From contig NZ_JBPOFB010000003.1 of assembly GCF_051251565.1 (NCBI RefSeq), positions 124,001 to 188,000 of the forward strand: a DNA stretch of 64,000 nt, given 5' to 3'. The notes beneath the pieces are model-generated. The model searched no databases. It was not told the DNA's origin and saw only the letters and a program-made list of their open reading frames with translations. Source of the DNA: Marivita sp051251565. Its GTDB lineage: Bacteria > Pseudomonadota > Alphaproteobacteria > Rhodobacterales > Rhodobacteraceae. A program made the translations under genes and the position numbers. Positions within the stretch are counted from its first letter, which is position 1. Every line of letters starts with the position of its first letter. Positions 52,892 to 62,502 of this stretch are shown in pieces.

Positions 52892-55177
52892 TTAATCCGC
52901 GCCGCGCACCGGGATGCTGGCATTCGGATCAGGCCGCAGAACCTTCTGCACAAAGTAGATGCCCGCCGCGAGGCCCACACCGATCAGATCGGTGATCCAG
53001 CCGCCTTCGATCATGAACAGCGCCGCAAAGATCAGCATGATCCGCAGGAACCACGCCGACCGGCTGCCAAGGAACCACCCCTGTACACCCGAGCTCAGCA
53101 GGAACACCCCAAAGGTCGCCGTCACACCTGCGCGGGCGATCTGCGGCCATGTGCCGTCCATCAGGATCGCGCTGTTGTAAAAGAACATATAGGGCACGAT
53201 GAACGCCGCAATGCCGATCTTGAACGACGCCACCGAGGTCTCCATCGGGTTCGCCCCGGAAATCCCCGCCGCTGCATAGCTGGCCAATGCCACAGGCGGC
53301 GTGATGGCCGACAAAACCGCAAAGTAAAAGACGAAGAAATGCGCGGTCAGCATCGGAATACCCAACTGCACCAGACCCGGTGCCACAACCGACGCCGCCA
53401 CCGCATAGGCCGCAGTGGTCGGCATGCCCATGCCCAGCAGGATGGCGATGCACATCGCAAAGAACAGCGCAAGAAGCTGGCTCACACCCGCCAGATCAAG
53501 CAGAACGGACGAGAACCGCGCGCCCACACCAGTGAGCGAGATGACACCCACGATAATGCCCGCACAGGCACAAACCGCAATGATCTGGATCGACATGATC
53601 CCTGCCAGCTCAAACGCCTTGAGGATCGACCGAAGACCCATGCGATGCGGCGTGAACCACGACACCACCGCAGCGGCCACAGTGGCCAGTGTTCCCGCCC
53701 GGATCACCGAATAGCCCATGAACAGGGCCACGATCAGAATGATGATCGGGATGAACAGGTACACCTGACGCACCAACTTGTTGAACTTGGGAAGCTCGTC
53801 TTCCCGCATCCCGCGCATGCCCAGCTTGGCCGCCTCGAAATCGACCATGAAATAGATCGACACGAAATAAAGCACTGCCGGGATGATCGCTGCAATGGCG
53901 ATTTCAGTGTACGGAATGCCCGTGATCTCGGCCATGATAAAGGCGCCAGCACCCATGATGGGCGGCATGATCTGGCCACCTGTCGATGCTGCCGCTTCAA
54001 CCGCACCTGCCGTTTTCTTGTCGTAGCCAACCTTCTTCATCAGCGGAATGGTAAGTGACCCCGTCGCCACCACGTTGCCTGCCGAGGTGCCGTTGATCAT
54101 GCCCATCAGACCGGACGCGAAAATGGCCACCTTGGCCGGACCACCGCGCGCGCGCCCAGCCGTCGCAAAAGCGAAATTGACAAAGTAGTCCCCCACTTTC
54201 GACGCCTGCAAGAACGCGGCAAAGATGATGAACAGGATGATATAGGTCGATGACACCGCCGTGGTCGGCCCAAGAATACCCGCATCGGAATAGACATGGC
54301 CGAAGAACCGCTGCCACGAATAGGGGTTCTGCACCGTCAGAATGCCGGGCAACAAATGCGCGGTAAAGGTATAGAGCAGAAAGACACCCGTGATGATGAC
54401 CAAGGCCAAACCAGCGACACGGCGCGTCAGCTCAAGGATCATCGCCGCACCGGCGGTCGCCGCAAAGGCAACGCCAATCGGCACAAACGGCGTTCCGACC
54501 GAGTTCCGCGCAGCGGTGCCATAAATCGCGATCAGGTACATCGCCACAACAATACCGCATAGCGCCAGAACCACGTCAGACGCGGCAAACCGCTCGCGGC
54601 CGCGGCGTTCAAACCAGCCCAGAACAATCGCCCCAAAGGTCGCAATCAACAGCGGCACACCAAACCACCACACTTCGTTGGTGTAGATTTCAGTGCCCGG
54701 AAACGCACCCCAGGTGGTCAAGCCACTCATCTCGGGAAGCGTGCCAGACCCGATCAGGCTGCGGAACCCAATGGCGGTGCTGGCCGAAATCAAAGCCGGG
54801 ACAATCAAAAGCGCCGCCAGAAGCGACATCAGGCGCGTTTCTTTGGGGGCCGTCTCGGTGTCCGAAAACGTGTGGGCGGAAAATAGCAAAAACCCAAGCG
54901 CAAGCGCACCGGAAATATGCACAATCCTGAAGTTCCATGTCTCAAGCGGGAACTGCGGCAAAAGCGGCACCTCGATCCCCGTCCAATCCGAGATCGACAC
55001 ACCGTTCAAAGCGATCATGTGGAACGCCGCATAAAGCGTCGCAAGACCGGCCATCAGCAGATAGGCGTTCCCCTCAAACATCCGGCGATTGCTTTCAACC
55101 GGTTCCTCGTCAACGCCTTCGGCTAGAATGGGCGCATCAAGGTCCTGATCGGTCGGCTCTGCCTTGGACTTTGTCAT
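52892..55177 (-). CDS. TRAP transporter fused permease, TAXI type
   Basis: Complete DctQM fusion of 761 residues with many membrane helices. The start MTKSKAEPTDQDLDAPIL is preceded by GGGGGATACACC. The DctQ-like part (to about 230) is followed by the large DctM subunit with GLMGMINGTSAGNVVATGSLTIPLMKKVGY, AAASTGGQIMPPIMGAGAFIM and GMGMPTTAAYAVAASVVAPGL. It imports the ligand bound by the receptor encoded upstream. It shares family and layout with the permease at the left edge of the window. Confidence 0.95.
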   Translation of the reverse strand: MTKSKAEPTDQDLDAPILAEGVDEEPVESNRRMFEGNAYLLMAGLATLYAAFHMIALNGVSISDWTGIEVPLLPQFPLETWNFRIVHISGALALGFLLFSAHTFSDTETAPKETRLMSLLAALLIVPALISASTAIGFRSLIGSGTLPEMSGLTTWGAFPGTEIYTNEVWWFGVPLLIATFGAIVLGWFERRGRERFAASDVVLALCGIVVAMYLIAIYGTAARNSVGTPFVPIGVAFAATAGAAMILELTRRVAGLALVIITGVFLLYTFTAHLLPGILTVQNPYSWQRFFGHVYSDAGILGPTTAVSSTYIILFIIFAAFLQASKVGDYFVNFAFATAGRARGGPAKVAIFASGLMGMINGTSAGNVVATGSLTIPLMKKVGYDKKTAGAVEAAASTGGQIMPPIMGAGAFIMAEITGIPYTEIAIAAIIPAVLYFVSIYFMVDFEAAKLGMRGMREDELPKFNKLVRQVYLFIPIIILIVALFMGYSVIRAGTLATVAAAVVSWFTPHRMGLRSILKAFELAGIMSIQIIAVCACAGIIVGVISLTGVGARFSSVLLDLAGVSQLLALFFAMCIAILLGMGMPTTAAYAVAASVVAPGLVQLGIPMLTAHFFVFYFAVLSAITPPVALASYAAAGISGANPMETSVASFKIGIAAFIVPYMFFYNSAILMDGTWPQIARAGVTATFGVFLLSSGVQGWFLGSRSAWFLRIMLIFAALFMIEGGWITDLIGVGLAAGIYFVQKVLRPDPNASIPVRGAD

Positions 55178-55242
55178 GGTGTATCCCCCGGTATGTGGCC
55201 GCAGTCTTGTGTGCGATACTCTGCTTATGGCCACCTTTGAAA

Positions 55243-55275
55243 AAGACCGCGCCCGCAAAAATCGGACGCGGTCTT
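55243..55275 (-). promoter_or_regulatory. RNA hairpin between receptor and permease genes, second TAXI locus
   Basis: A 13-bp stem (55243-55255 with 55263-55275) and 7-nt loop. One position is C opposite A on the plus strand but G opposite U in the minus-strand transcript. Three U's follow the stem before other bases. This placement usually lets more receptor than permease be made. Confidence 0.65.
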
Positions 55276-55325
55276 GTTTTGACACTCATTTGAACACGCA
55301 AAACCCGTGTTCAAATCGCAGGCCG

Positions 55326-56309
55326 TTAGCCGCCGTGGATCATGTCAGTCGCGATGGTCGCGCCCGCGTTTTCCGTGAACCAACGTGCCGCACCGGGATG
55401 CCACATCATGACACCGTTCTTGTCCCAGTTTTCGGGCAGCGTGGATGTGGCCGCACGGTGGATGTTCACCATACGCTCATTGTCCGACATCACCACGTCA
55501 ACAACCGCGTGGACAAAGCTTTCCGGCAGGTCACAATTGGCAATGGCAAAGTTCCACATCGACACAGACCGCGCCGGCGCTGTCAGCGTCTCATAGGCAT
55601 CTGCCGAAATCTCGAAATTCGATACCGGGAAAGCCGCTTGGATCTTGGCCTGCTCTTCTTCGGTGAATTCGATGATGTTCACATCCGTTTGCACTTCAAG
55701 CTGTGAAACAGCAGGAACCGGAACGCCGGCGGCAAACGCGATCACGTCCAGAAGACCATCCTGAAGCTGACCACCAAGGTCGGACCAACCGCCATTGCGA
55801 CGCTCAAAGTTGACGCCCAATCCTTCCATCATTCGCGGGAAGTAAGTGTCCGATGTCGAACCCGCAGGGCCGAAACCGATGCGTGCACCATCCGGAATTT
55901 CGGAAATCGACGTGATCCCGGACGAGCTGAGCGCTGTGACCGAGAACGGCGTCTGGTACATCGGGAACATCGCACATGCATTGGTCATCTGAAGACCCGG
56001 CGCGATCGGGTTTGTCCCAGCAAGCGATTCTGCCGCCGGACCCATTGTTGTCATGCCGAACTGCGCATCACCTGTGTGAACAAGCGCCATGTTCTGCATC
56101 GGGCCACCGGTGACTTCACCACCGCCCGACAGGCCAAGCTCTTCTGCCACAAGGTTCGCCCAGCCAGCGCCATACGCAAAATACGTGCCGCCTTGCGACG
56201 CGGTGCCAACGGTAAAGCTCTCGGGCCAACCTTCACGGTCCTGGGCCATCGACATTGTTGCGGCAACTGATGCGGCCACGAATGTACCGGTCAAAGTTGA
56301 AAACTTCAT
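55326..56309 (-). CDS. TAXI family TRAP transporter solute-binding protein
   Basis: Periplasmic receptor of 327 residues. The start MKFSTLTGTFVAASVAATMSMAQ is a signal peptide preceded by GGAGGAATAC. The mature part opens FTVGTASQGGTYFAYGAGWANLVAEELG, the TAXI pattern, and contains GARIGFGPAGSTSDTYFPRM. It is divergent from a tartrate/D-malate dehydrogenase gene 223 bp away, which hints at a hydroxy-dicarboxylate ligand. Confidence 0.93.
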   Translation of the reverse strand: MKFSTLTGTFVAASVAATMSMAQDREGWPESFTVGTASQGGTYFAYGAGWANLVAEELGLSGGGEVTGGPMQNMALVHTGDAQFGMTTMGPAAESLAGTNPIAPGLQMTNACAMFPMYQTPFSVTALSSSGITSISEIPDGARIGFGPAGSTSDTYFPRMMEGLGVNFERRNGGWSDLGGQLQDGLLDVIAFAAGVPVPAVSQLEVQTDVNIIEFTEEEQAKIQAAFPVSNFEISADAYETLTAPARSVSMWNFAIANCDLPESFVHAVVDVVMSDNERMVNIHRAATSTLPENWDKNGVMMWHPGAARWFTENAGATIATDMIHGG

Positions 56310-56532
56310 GTATTCCTCCACTGTTCGCGTTCTTTGAGCGCGCACGATATCACGCCCCCAGCGGTTCCTCCCGCGACGCATGCAATAGCGTATAAGGGGC
56401 AAGTTCTCAGTTTCAAGACAAAATGCTCTTTTGCGTAGCGTCAAAACAGGTCACTGGATGGCACCAGAAACCGTGGCCTGGCCCAAAGTCTGGGCCGCCC
56501 CGCACCACAGACAAACCCATCAGGAGACGCCC

Positions 56533-57606
56533 ATGCGGACCCACAAGATTGCAGCCATTCCCGCCGACGGTATCGGACCCGAAGTGATCGACGCCGGGTG
56601 CACCGTTTTGTCCGTTCTCGCACAGCGGATGGGCGATATGCAGATCGACGTGACCCCCTTTGACTGGGGATCGGACCACTACCGCACCCACGGAGTGATG
56701 ATGCCTGAAGATGCACTTGATCAGCTCAAACCCTTTGATGCGATCTATTTTGGTGCGGTGGGTGCGCCGGATGTGCCCGATCACGTCACGCTTTGGGGTC
56801 TGCGCCTGCCGATTTGCCAGGGCTTTGACCAATACGCCAATGTGCGCCCCACCAAGATCCTCCCCGGTGTCACCTCGCCTCTGCGCGGGGTCGAGGTCGG
56901 GGATCTGGATTGGGTCATCGTGCGCGAAAACTCCGAAGGGGAATATTCCGGCCATGGCGGTCGCGCGCACAAGGGCATGCCCGAAGAGGTTGCCACCGAA
57001 GTGGCAATCTTCACCCGCGTCGGCGTCGCCCGGATCATGCGCTACGCCTTCACGCTGGCCCAATCGCGCCCCCGCAAGTTCCTGACTGTCGTGACGAAAT
57101 CCAACGCCCAGCGCTTTGGCATGGTCATGTGGGACGAAATTGCAGCCGAAGTCGCGCAGGATTTCCCGGACGTGACATGGGACAAGATGCTGGTCGATGC
57201 CATGACGGTGCGTATGGTTAAGAACCCGCAATCGCTCGACACGATTGTGGCCACCAACCTGCATGCCGATATTCTGTCCGATCTGGCAGGCGCGCTTGCC
57301 GGGTCTCTGGGCGTTGCGCCCACCGCCAATATCGACCCCGAACGCCGCTTTCCGTCGATGTTTGAACCGATCCACGGCTCGGCCTTCGACATCACCGGCA
57401 AAGGTATCGCCAATCCCGTGGCAACGTTCTGGACGGCCTGCCAGATGCTCGATCATCTTGGCGAAGCAGACGCCGCAGCCCGACTGATGCGCGCGGTGGA
57501 AAAGGTCTGTGCAGAGGGCATTGTGACACCGGATGTGGGCGGCACCGCGACAACGCAGGATGTCACTGATGCGGTCTGCGCCGCGATCCGCGGGGACAAT
57601 ACGTAA
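56533..57606 (+). CDS. Tartrate dehydrogenase/D-malate dehydrogenase family protein
   Basis: NAD-dependent beta-decarboxylating dehydrogenase of 357 residues, related to LeuB. The start MRTHKIAAIPADGIGPEVIDAG follows AGGAGACGCCC. It has VRPTKILPGVTSPLRG, IVRENSEGEYSGHGGR, DAMTVRMV, ATNLHADILSDLAGALAGSLG and FEPIHGSAFDITGKGIANPVAT. The ENSEGEY and VRPTK segments point to tartrate/D-malate oxidation; leuB itself is present at 58607. Divergence from the TAXI transporter suggests shared use of one substrate. Confidence 0.88.
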   Translation: MRTHKIAAIPADGIGPEVIDAGCTVLSVLAQRMGDMQIDVTPFDWGSDHYRTHGVMMPEDALDQLKPFDAIYFGAVGAPDVPDHVTLWGLRLPICQGFDQYANVRPTKILPGVTSPLRGVEVGDLDWVIVRENSEGEYSGHGGRAHKGMPEEVATEVAIFTRVGVARIMRYAFTLAQSRPRKFLTVVTKSNAQRFGMVMWDEIAAEVAQDFPDVTWDKMLVDAMTVRMVKNPQSLDTIVATNLHADILSDLAGALAGSLGVAPTANIDPERRFPSMFEPIHGSAFDITGKGIANPVATFWTACQMLDHLGEADAAARLMRAVEKVCAEGIVTPDVGGTATTQDVTDAVCAAIRGDNT

Positions 57607-57612
57607 CCGCGC

Positions 57613-58587
57613 TTAATCGTCCTCAGACCGTGGCTTGTCCCGGAACCGATCCGATTTCATCAACCCGCTCAAACGCAGGCTTGACGGTGTGCCGATCCGA
57701 CTGCGCGTGCGCAAAACCGGCGTGTTCTTGGACCCACCGCCCCTGCTTTCGCGGAACACGATATAAAGACCCGACGCAATAATGATCATCGCGCCCAGCG
57801 CGGTGTAGAAATCTGTCGTCTCGCCAAAAAAGATCAGACCGTAAGCCGTCGCCCAAAGGATCTGCGAATACTGCATCGGCGCGACAATCGCCGCCTCTCC
57901 GGTCTGGTAAGCCGCAATGATGACCCGGCCCGCGATCCAGGCAAGAATCGAAATGATCGCCAACATCCCCAGATGTTCAATCGGCATCGGCTTGTAGACA
58001 AAGCCCAAAGCCGTCCCCATCACCACGAAATTGGCAACCATAGGATATAGCAACATCACAACCGTGCGTTCCTCTGCCCCGATCTTGCGCACCACGATCG
58101 ACGCAAACGCCCCGCTGAACGCAGCCAGAATCGCGGCCCCGTGCCCAAGGGTCAGGTCGGTCGATCCGGGCCGCAGCACAACCATGACCCCGATCAGGCC
58201 GACAATCACCGCCATCCAACGGCGCAGGCGCACCGTTTCACCCAGAATAGGGATCGACAGCACTGTGATCAGCAAGGGTGTGGCAAACAGAATGGCGTAG
58301 GTCTGGGTCAGTGGCAGCGCTGAAAACGCGTAAAACGCACTGACGCCCGTGATCACGGCCCCAACCGTCCGCACCGCCATCCACCACGGATGCACCGGAA
58401 CAAGAGTGCCGGGCTTGCCATCCTGCATCAGCATGATCGTCGCCAGTGGAAAGCTTAGCAAGACGCTGAAAAATACGATCTGAATGGGCGAATAGATTGC
58501 GCCCAGCGTCTTGATGAACACGTCGTGAGTGGAAAACAGCCCAAAGGCAATCAGGGCCAGCACAGCGCCTTTGACATTCGAAGACAT
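57613..58587 (-). CDS. DMT (EamA) family transporter
   Basis: Permease of 324 residues with ten hydrophobic helices in two EamA repeats, starting MSSNVKGAVLALIAFGLFSTHDVFIKTLG. SAFYAFSALPLTQTYAILFATPLLITVLSIPILGE is typical of RhaT/YdcZ-like exporters. GAAAGGGCCAGCC precedes the ATG. A charged tail of about 40 residues (RTRSRIGTPSSLRLSGLMKSDRFRD) follows the last helix. It lies 19 bp after leuB, so export of an amino-acid-related metabolite is possible but unproven. Confidence 0.9.
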   Translation of the reverse strand: MSSNVKGAVLALIAFGLFSTHDVFIKTLGAIYSPIQIVFFSVLLSFPLATIMLMQDGKPGTLVPVHPWWMAVRTVGAVITGVSAFYAFSALPLTQTYAILFATPLLITVLSIPILGETVRLRRWMAVIVGLIGVMVVLRPGSTDLTLGHGAAILAAFSGAFASIVVRKIGAEERTVVMLLYPMVANFVVMGTALGFVYKPMPIEHLGMLAIISILAWIAGRVIIAAYQTGEAAIVAPMQYSQILWATAYGLIFFGETTDFYTALGAMIIIASGLYIVFRESRGGGSKNTPVLRTRSRIGTPSSLRLSGLMKSDRFRDKPRSEDD

Positions 58588-58606
58588 GGCTGGCCCTTTC
58601 GTTTTC

Positions 58607-59713
58607 CTAGAGGCTGGCGTCCAATGCGGCGACAATGGCGTCGCCCATCTCGGTGGTGGACATCGGCGTGCCATCCTCGGGACCCATAAGGTCAGCGGTG
58701 CGCGCACCATTCGCAAGAACAGTTTCAATCGCCGCTTCCAGACGGGCCGCTTCGTCGCCCTGGTCAAAGGAATAACGCAGCGCCATCGCAAAGCTGAGGA
58801 TGCAGGCAATCGGGTTCGCCTTGCCCTGACCGGCAATATCCGGCGCGGACCCGTGGACAGGCTCATACAGCGCCTTGGGCCGACCATTGGCCATCGGCGC
58901 GCCAAGGCTGGCCGATGGCAACATGCCAAGGCTGCCGGTCAGCATCGCCGCCGCATCGGACAACAGATCGCCAAACAGATTGTCGGTCACGATCACGTCG
59001 AACTGCTTGGGCCAGCGGCACAGCTGCATCGCGCCTGCATCGGCATACATATGCGACAGCTCAACATCCGGGTAATCCTCGTCATGCACTTTTTGCACGA
59101 CTTCGCGCCAGAGGATGCCCGATTCCATCACGTTGGCCTTCTCCATCGAGCAAACCTTGTTGCCACGACGCCGTGCCAGTTCAAACGCCGACCGCGCCAC
59201 GCGGTCAATCTCGGATTCGGTGTACCGCTGGGTGTTGATGCCCACACGCTCATTGCCTTCTTCGAAAATCCCGCGCGGTTCACCAAAGTAGATGCCGCTG
59301 GTCAGTTCCCGCACGATCATGATGTCGAGACCGGCGACAACATGCTTTTTCAGCGACGAAAAATCCGCAAGCGCGTCGAAACACTGGGCCGGGCGCAGGT
59401 TGGCATACAAATCCATCTCCTTGCGCAAACGCAGCAATCCACGTTCTGGTTTCACACTGAAATCCAGAACGTCGTATTTCGGTCCACCCACGGCCCCCAA
59501 AAGCACGGCATCGACCTCAAGCGCCTTGGCCATCGTGTCGTCATGCAGCGGCGTGCCATGCTTGTCATAGGCGGCACCGCCAACAAGGTCTTCGCTCACG
59601 TCAAACGACAGGTCGCGCTTTGCACCATACCAGTCGATGATCTTGCGCACCTCGGTCATCACCTCGGGGCCAATCCCGTCGCCGGGCAAAATCAAAAGCG
59701 AAGCGTTGCTCAT
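58607..59713 (-). CDS. leuB: 3-isopropylmalate dehydrogenase
   Basis: Third enzyme of leucine synthesis, 368 residues, NAD-dependent oxidative decarboxylase. It starts MSNASLLILPGDGIGPEVMTEV, with KPERGLLRLRKEMDLYANLRPA, VRELTSGIYFGEPRG, and VTDNLFGDLLSDAAAMLTGSLGMLPSASLG. AAGGAACCCAAGA precedes the ATG. It is separated from leuCD by two unrelated genes. Confidence 0.97.
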   Translation of the reverse strand: MSNASLLILPGDGIGPEVMTEVRKIIDWYGAKRDLSFDVSEDLVGGAAYDKHGTPLHDDTMAKALEVDAVLLGAVGGPKYDVLDFSVKPERGLLRLRKEMDLYANLRPAQCFDALADFSSLKKHVVAGLDIMIVRELTSGIYFGEPRGIFEEGNERVGINTQRYTESEIDRVARSAFELARRRGNKVCSMEKANVMESGILWREVVQKVHDEDYPDVELSHMYADAGAMQLCRWPKQFDVIVTDNLFGDLLSDAAAMLTGSLGMLPSASLGAPMANGRPKALYEPVHGSAPDIAGQGKANPIACILSFAMALRYSFDQGDEAARLEAAIETVLANGARTADLMGPEDGTPMSTTEMGDAIVAALDASL

Positions 59714-59771
59714 TCTTGGGTTCCTTTGATCAACTGAGTTCTGCTTCGCCTAGCGGTGACCGGCCTTAGCG

Positions 59772-60749
59772 TCAAGGCAGCGGCACATCCGGCAACCTGA
59801 TGTCTACCGTTATCAGCTTGTGATCCTGTTCTGGCTCCGCAGGCCAGACGGAGGCCGCGCGGAGACGCAGATCAGAGGACGGCAACAGATAGGACACCCG
59901 CATCGGACCGGGATCGTCCCAGTCCGCGGTGATCTGATCGGGAAGCGGATCCGTTAAATCCACCCGTGCCAGAAACGCGGCCATCGCGTCGCGGTATCCC
60001 TCGCCCCGCTGCGGATCAAGATTGGTGTTGGCCATAACCGCAAACGGCGCGCGCGGTGGGGCCCCATGCAACCCGTCAAGGATCTGCCCCCAAAGCCGCA
60101 ATTCATCCAGATTGCGTCGCCCGTTGCGGTCTTCGGGACCATCAAACACCGGCGCACCGGCATGCCCGATCAAAAGTGAAAGCTGCCGCGCGCCGTCCCC
60201 CACCTCAATGGGCACAACCCAATGCCCGCCGCTGGACACCCGTTGTACGTCTCCCCCCGGATCACCGGGTTGGATATGGGTGCCCGGCAGATCGCGCCAC
60301 AGGATATCGTTGAACGACCGAACGCCAGACAGGTCCAGCGGATAGCGCGACAGCACGGCCAACGCCTCTTGCCCCGGAAAGCGCCCAAAGGCCTGCGCAT
60401 CTTCGGGTTCTCCAAACCGGCCATCGCCGTCCATATCCTGTGTGGTGGGTATCCCAGCGTTTGACCGAAGCGCGATCACATGGTCATACCCTGCATCGAC
60501 GATCTGTGCGAAAGCCGTCAAAGCCGCTGCTTTGGCATCATAATCAAAACGGGTCAGAACAACGATATCTGCATCCGCGCGCCCAAGCGCTTCGGCCAAT
60601 GCAACAAGCTCTGCCTCGCGCTTTTCCAAATCCCGAAGCAAAAGCCCCGGACCGTCACGCGACAGCGGCGCGTGCCACAACGCCAACCGCAGATCCTGTG
60701 CGCCGGCTGCTGACGCACAGATCAGCACAGCGGCACAAATCGCAATCAG
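59772..60749 (-). CDS. Endonuclease/exonuclease/phosphatase family protein, secreted
   Basis: Protein of about 325 residues with a hydrophobic leader ending ICASAAGA-QDLRLALWHAPLSRDGPGLL. Family marks are ADADIVVLTRFDYDA, VVPIEVGDGARQLSLLIGHAGAP, DELRLWGQILDGL, FAVMANTNLDPQRGEGYRDAMAAFL and the end DHKLITVDIRL. The usual catalytic DxN is seen as ANTNLD, and the final His as DHK. The start is uncertain: CTG at 60749 overlaps the upstream stop as CTGA; an ATG at 60866 gives a longer overlapping form. It resembles DNase I-fold extracytoplasmic proteins. Confidence 0.75.
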   Translation of the reverse strand: MIAICAAVLICASAAGAQDLRLALWHAPLSRDGPGLLLRDLEKREAELVALAEALGRADADIVVLTRFDYDAKAAALTAFAQIVDAGYDHVIALRSNAGIPTTQDMDGDGRFGEPEDAQAFGRFPGQEALAVLSRYPLDLSGVRSFNDILWRDLPGTHIQPGDPGGDVQRVSSGGHWVVPIEVGDGARQLSLLIGHAGAPVFDGPEDRNGRRNLDELRLWGQILDGLHGAPPRAPFAVMANTNLDPQRGEGYRDAMAAFLARVDLTDPLPDQITADWDDPGPMRVSYLLPSSDLRLRAASVWPAEPEQDHKLITVDIRLPDVPLP

Positions 60750-61582
60750 ACAAGCTGCAAATCGTCTTCCTGCGCATAGGCGCGGCGGCGCTTTTCCTCG
60801 ATCAGCGCGGCGACCCGGAACAATGCGATACCGCGCATCATCAATGTCAGTGGCAAAAACGCCCATGCGCACAGCACCCAGATCAGGATCTCTGGCACTG
60901 CCAACACCGATGCATCGAACGCGCCGATCCAAAGCCGCAGCAAAGCCGGGATCAGGAATGGCAGCAAAAACCCTAAGGCGAGGTTAAAATGTGCGTCCCG
61001 TTTCAGGCGAAACAGCACATCGCGCCCCGATGTTGGGTCAAACAGCGGCAGGTTGATCCAAAAGTTGAACGCCTGCTTTCGGATCGGCCAGAAAATGAAT
61101 CGCGCATGCACCCAGAACAGCAACAGCGCAATCATCGTCACCATCAGCAACAGGCTGGCAATGCTGGTCGCAAGGCCAACATTCACCCATCCCGACGCAT
61201 CTGCGAACGTGATCGCCATCAGGCGGACCGGCGAATACGGAAAGTCGAGCATGGCCTGCGCGCTAAGCGCGAGGCTGTCCAGCAAGGTGATGGGCAAGGC
61301 CGCGTCCCGCTCTTGTCCCGCCACCAGAATAGACGCGAACCAAAGGCAAAAGAACAACGCCAGAAACCTCAGTCGGTTGAACGGCGGCGCGTTCCGGAAC
61401 TCCAGAAAGGTTGGGTATTCGCTGTTATATTCCGCAAAGGTCACCACCGCGGCAATCAACGCGACAAGCGCCGCCATCTGCGCTGCATCGCTTGACGTGC
61501 CGGGCAACACCAACGATGGAATTGCTATCAAGAACGCCATCAATAGCGCACGCACAGCTGATCCTATGATCCGCTTGACCAC
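60746..61582 (-). CDS. Multi-pass membrane protein of unknown function
   Basis: Protein of 278 residues with about six hydrophobic segments (for example ALLMAFLIAIPSLVLPG, FLALFFCLWFASILVAG, LLLMVTMIALLLFWVHARFIFWP). A polar loop YNSEYPTFLEFRNAPPFNRLRF and a charged C-terminus EEKRRRAYAQEDDLQLV are cytoplasmic-looking. No transporter or enzyme motif was recognised. It is coupled by a four-base overlap to the nuclease-fold gene, so the two may act together. Confidence 0.8.
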   Translation of the reverse strand: MVKRIIGSAVRALLMAFLIAIPSLVLPGTSSDAAQMAALVALIAAVVTFAEYNSEYPTFLEFRNAPPFNRLRFLALFFCLWFASILVAGQERDAALPITLLDSLALSAQAMLDFPYSPVRLMAITFADASGWVNVGLATSIASLLLMVTMIALLLFWVHARFIFWPIRKQAFNFWINLPLFDPTSGRDVLFRLKRDAHFNLALGFLLPFLIPALLRLWIGAFDASVLAVPEILIWVLCAWAFLPLTLMMRGIALFRVAALIEEKRRRAYAQEDDLQLV

Positions 61583-61896
61583 TCTGGTTTCCCTTCAAAT
61601 CGGACGGGCGCGATACGGTGCCGCACCCTTGTTCCGAATTTGTGCCGCCGGGATCGACGGACTGCCTCTACTCTGCCTCAGTTTTGCCCAAATTCGGCGA
61701 GCCACTCAACTCTGGTTGTGGACTATCCCTGTGAAATCATTGGACTCGTGCAAAAACTGGTGCGCGTTTACATCAACCTGCACCCAGCCATATGGGTGTG
61801 TCTGGGTTGAACACAACATCTTGTAGAACCTCTTTGAACTGCACAAAAAAAAGGCCGCCCCGAAGGACGGCCTTTCTATCTGCATTGCTTTGGGGA
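61583..61896. other. Intergenic region between leuD and membrane-protein gene
   Basis: A 314-bp stretch with the leuD terminator at its right end and the 5' region of the membrane-protein gene at its left end. No gene is supported in it. Confidence 0.6.
61845..61875 (-). terminator. Rho-independent terminator of leuCD
   Basis: On the minus strand AAAGGCCGTCC, loop TTCG, GGGCGGCCTTT, then a run of T's, 21 bp after the leuD stop. It includes one G·U pair. This closes the leuCD operon before the next two genes. Confidence 0.92.
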
Positions 61897-62502
61897 TCAG
61901 ACCCAAGGACGCGATTGGGACGCGTGCGCCTCAAAGGTGTCAATCGACGCGGCCTTTTCCATCGTCAGGCCAATATCGTCCAACCCGTTCATCAGGCAGT
62001 GCTTTTTAAAGCTGTCGACCTCGAACGCAAAGCTTTCGCCGTCAGAGCTGGTCACAACCTGGTTTTCCAGATCAACCGTCATCCGGGCGTTTGATCCTTT
62101 TTCGGCATCCTTCATCAGCACATCCACGGCCGCCTGCGGCAGCACGATGGGCAGAATGCCGTTCTTGAAACAGTTGTTAAAAAAGATGTCGGCAAACGAG
62201 GTCGAGATCACGGACTTGATCCCGAAATCCTTGAGCGCCCAAGGCGCATGTTCGCGCGATGATCCGCAGCCAAAGTTTTCACCCGCCACAAGGATTTCCG
62301 CCTCGCGGTATTGCGGCTTGTTGAGAACGAAACCGGGGATTTCCTTGCCATCATCGTCATAGCGCATTTCGTCGAACAGGTTCACACCCAAACCCGACCG
62401 CTTGATCGTCTTCAAGAACTGCTTGGGAATGATCATATCGGTGTCGATATTGACCAACGGCATCGGCGCGGCGATCCCTGTGAGTTTTTCGAACTTGTCC
62501 AT
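61897..62502 (-). CDS. leuD: 3-isopropylmalate dehydratase small subunit
   Basis: Swivel-domain subunit of 201 residues that pairs with LeuC to isomerise 2- to 3-isopropylmalate. It has MDKFEKLTGIAAPMPLVNIDTDMIIPKQFLK and ILVAGENFGCGSSREHAPWALKDFGI, the substrate-specificity region. Its start overlaps the leuC stop by one base (TAATG), coupling the subunits. Confidence 0.97.
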   Translation of the reverse strand: MDKFEKLTGIAAPMPLVNIDTDMIIPKQFLKTIKRSGLGVNLFDEMRYDDDGKEIPGFVLNKPQYREAEILVAGENFGCGSSREHAPWALKDFGIKSVISTSFADIFFNNCFKNGILPIVLPQAAVDVLMKDAEKGSNARMTVDLENQVVTSSDGESFAFEVDSFKKHCLMNGLDDIGLTMEKAASIDTFEAHASQSRPWV

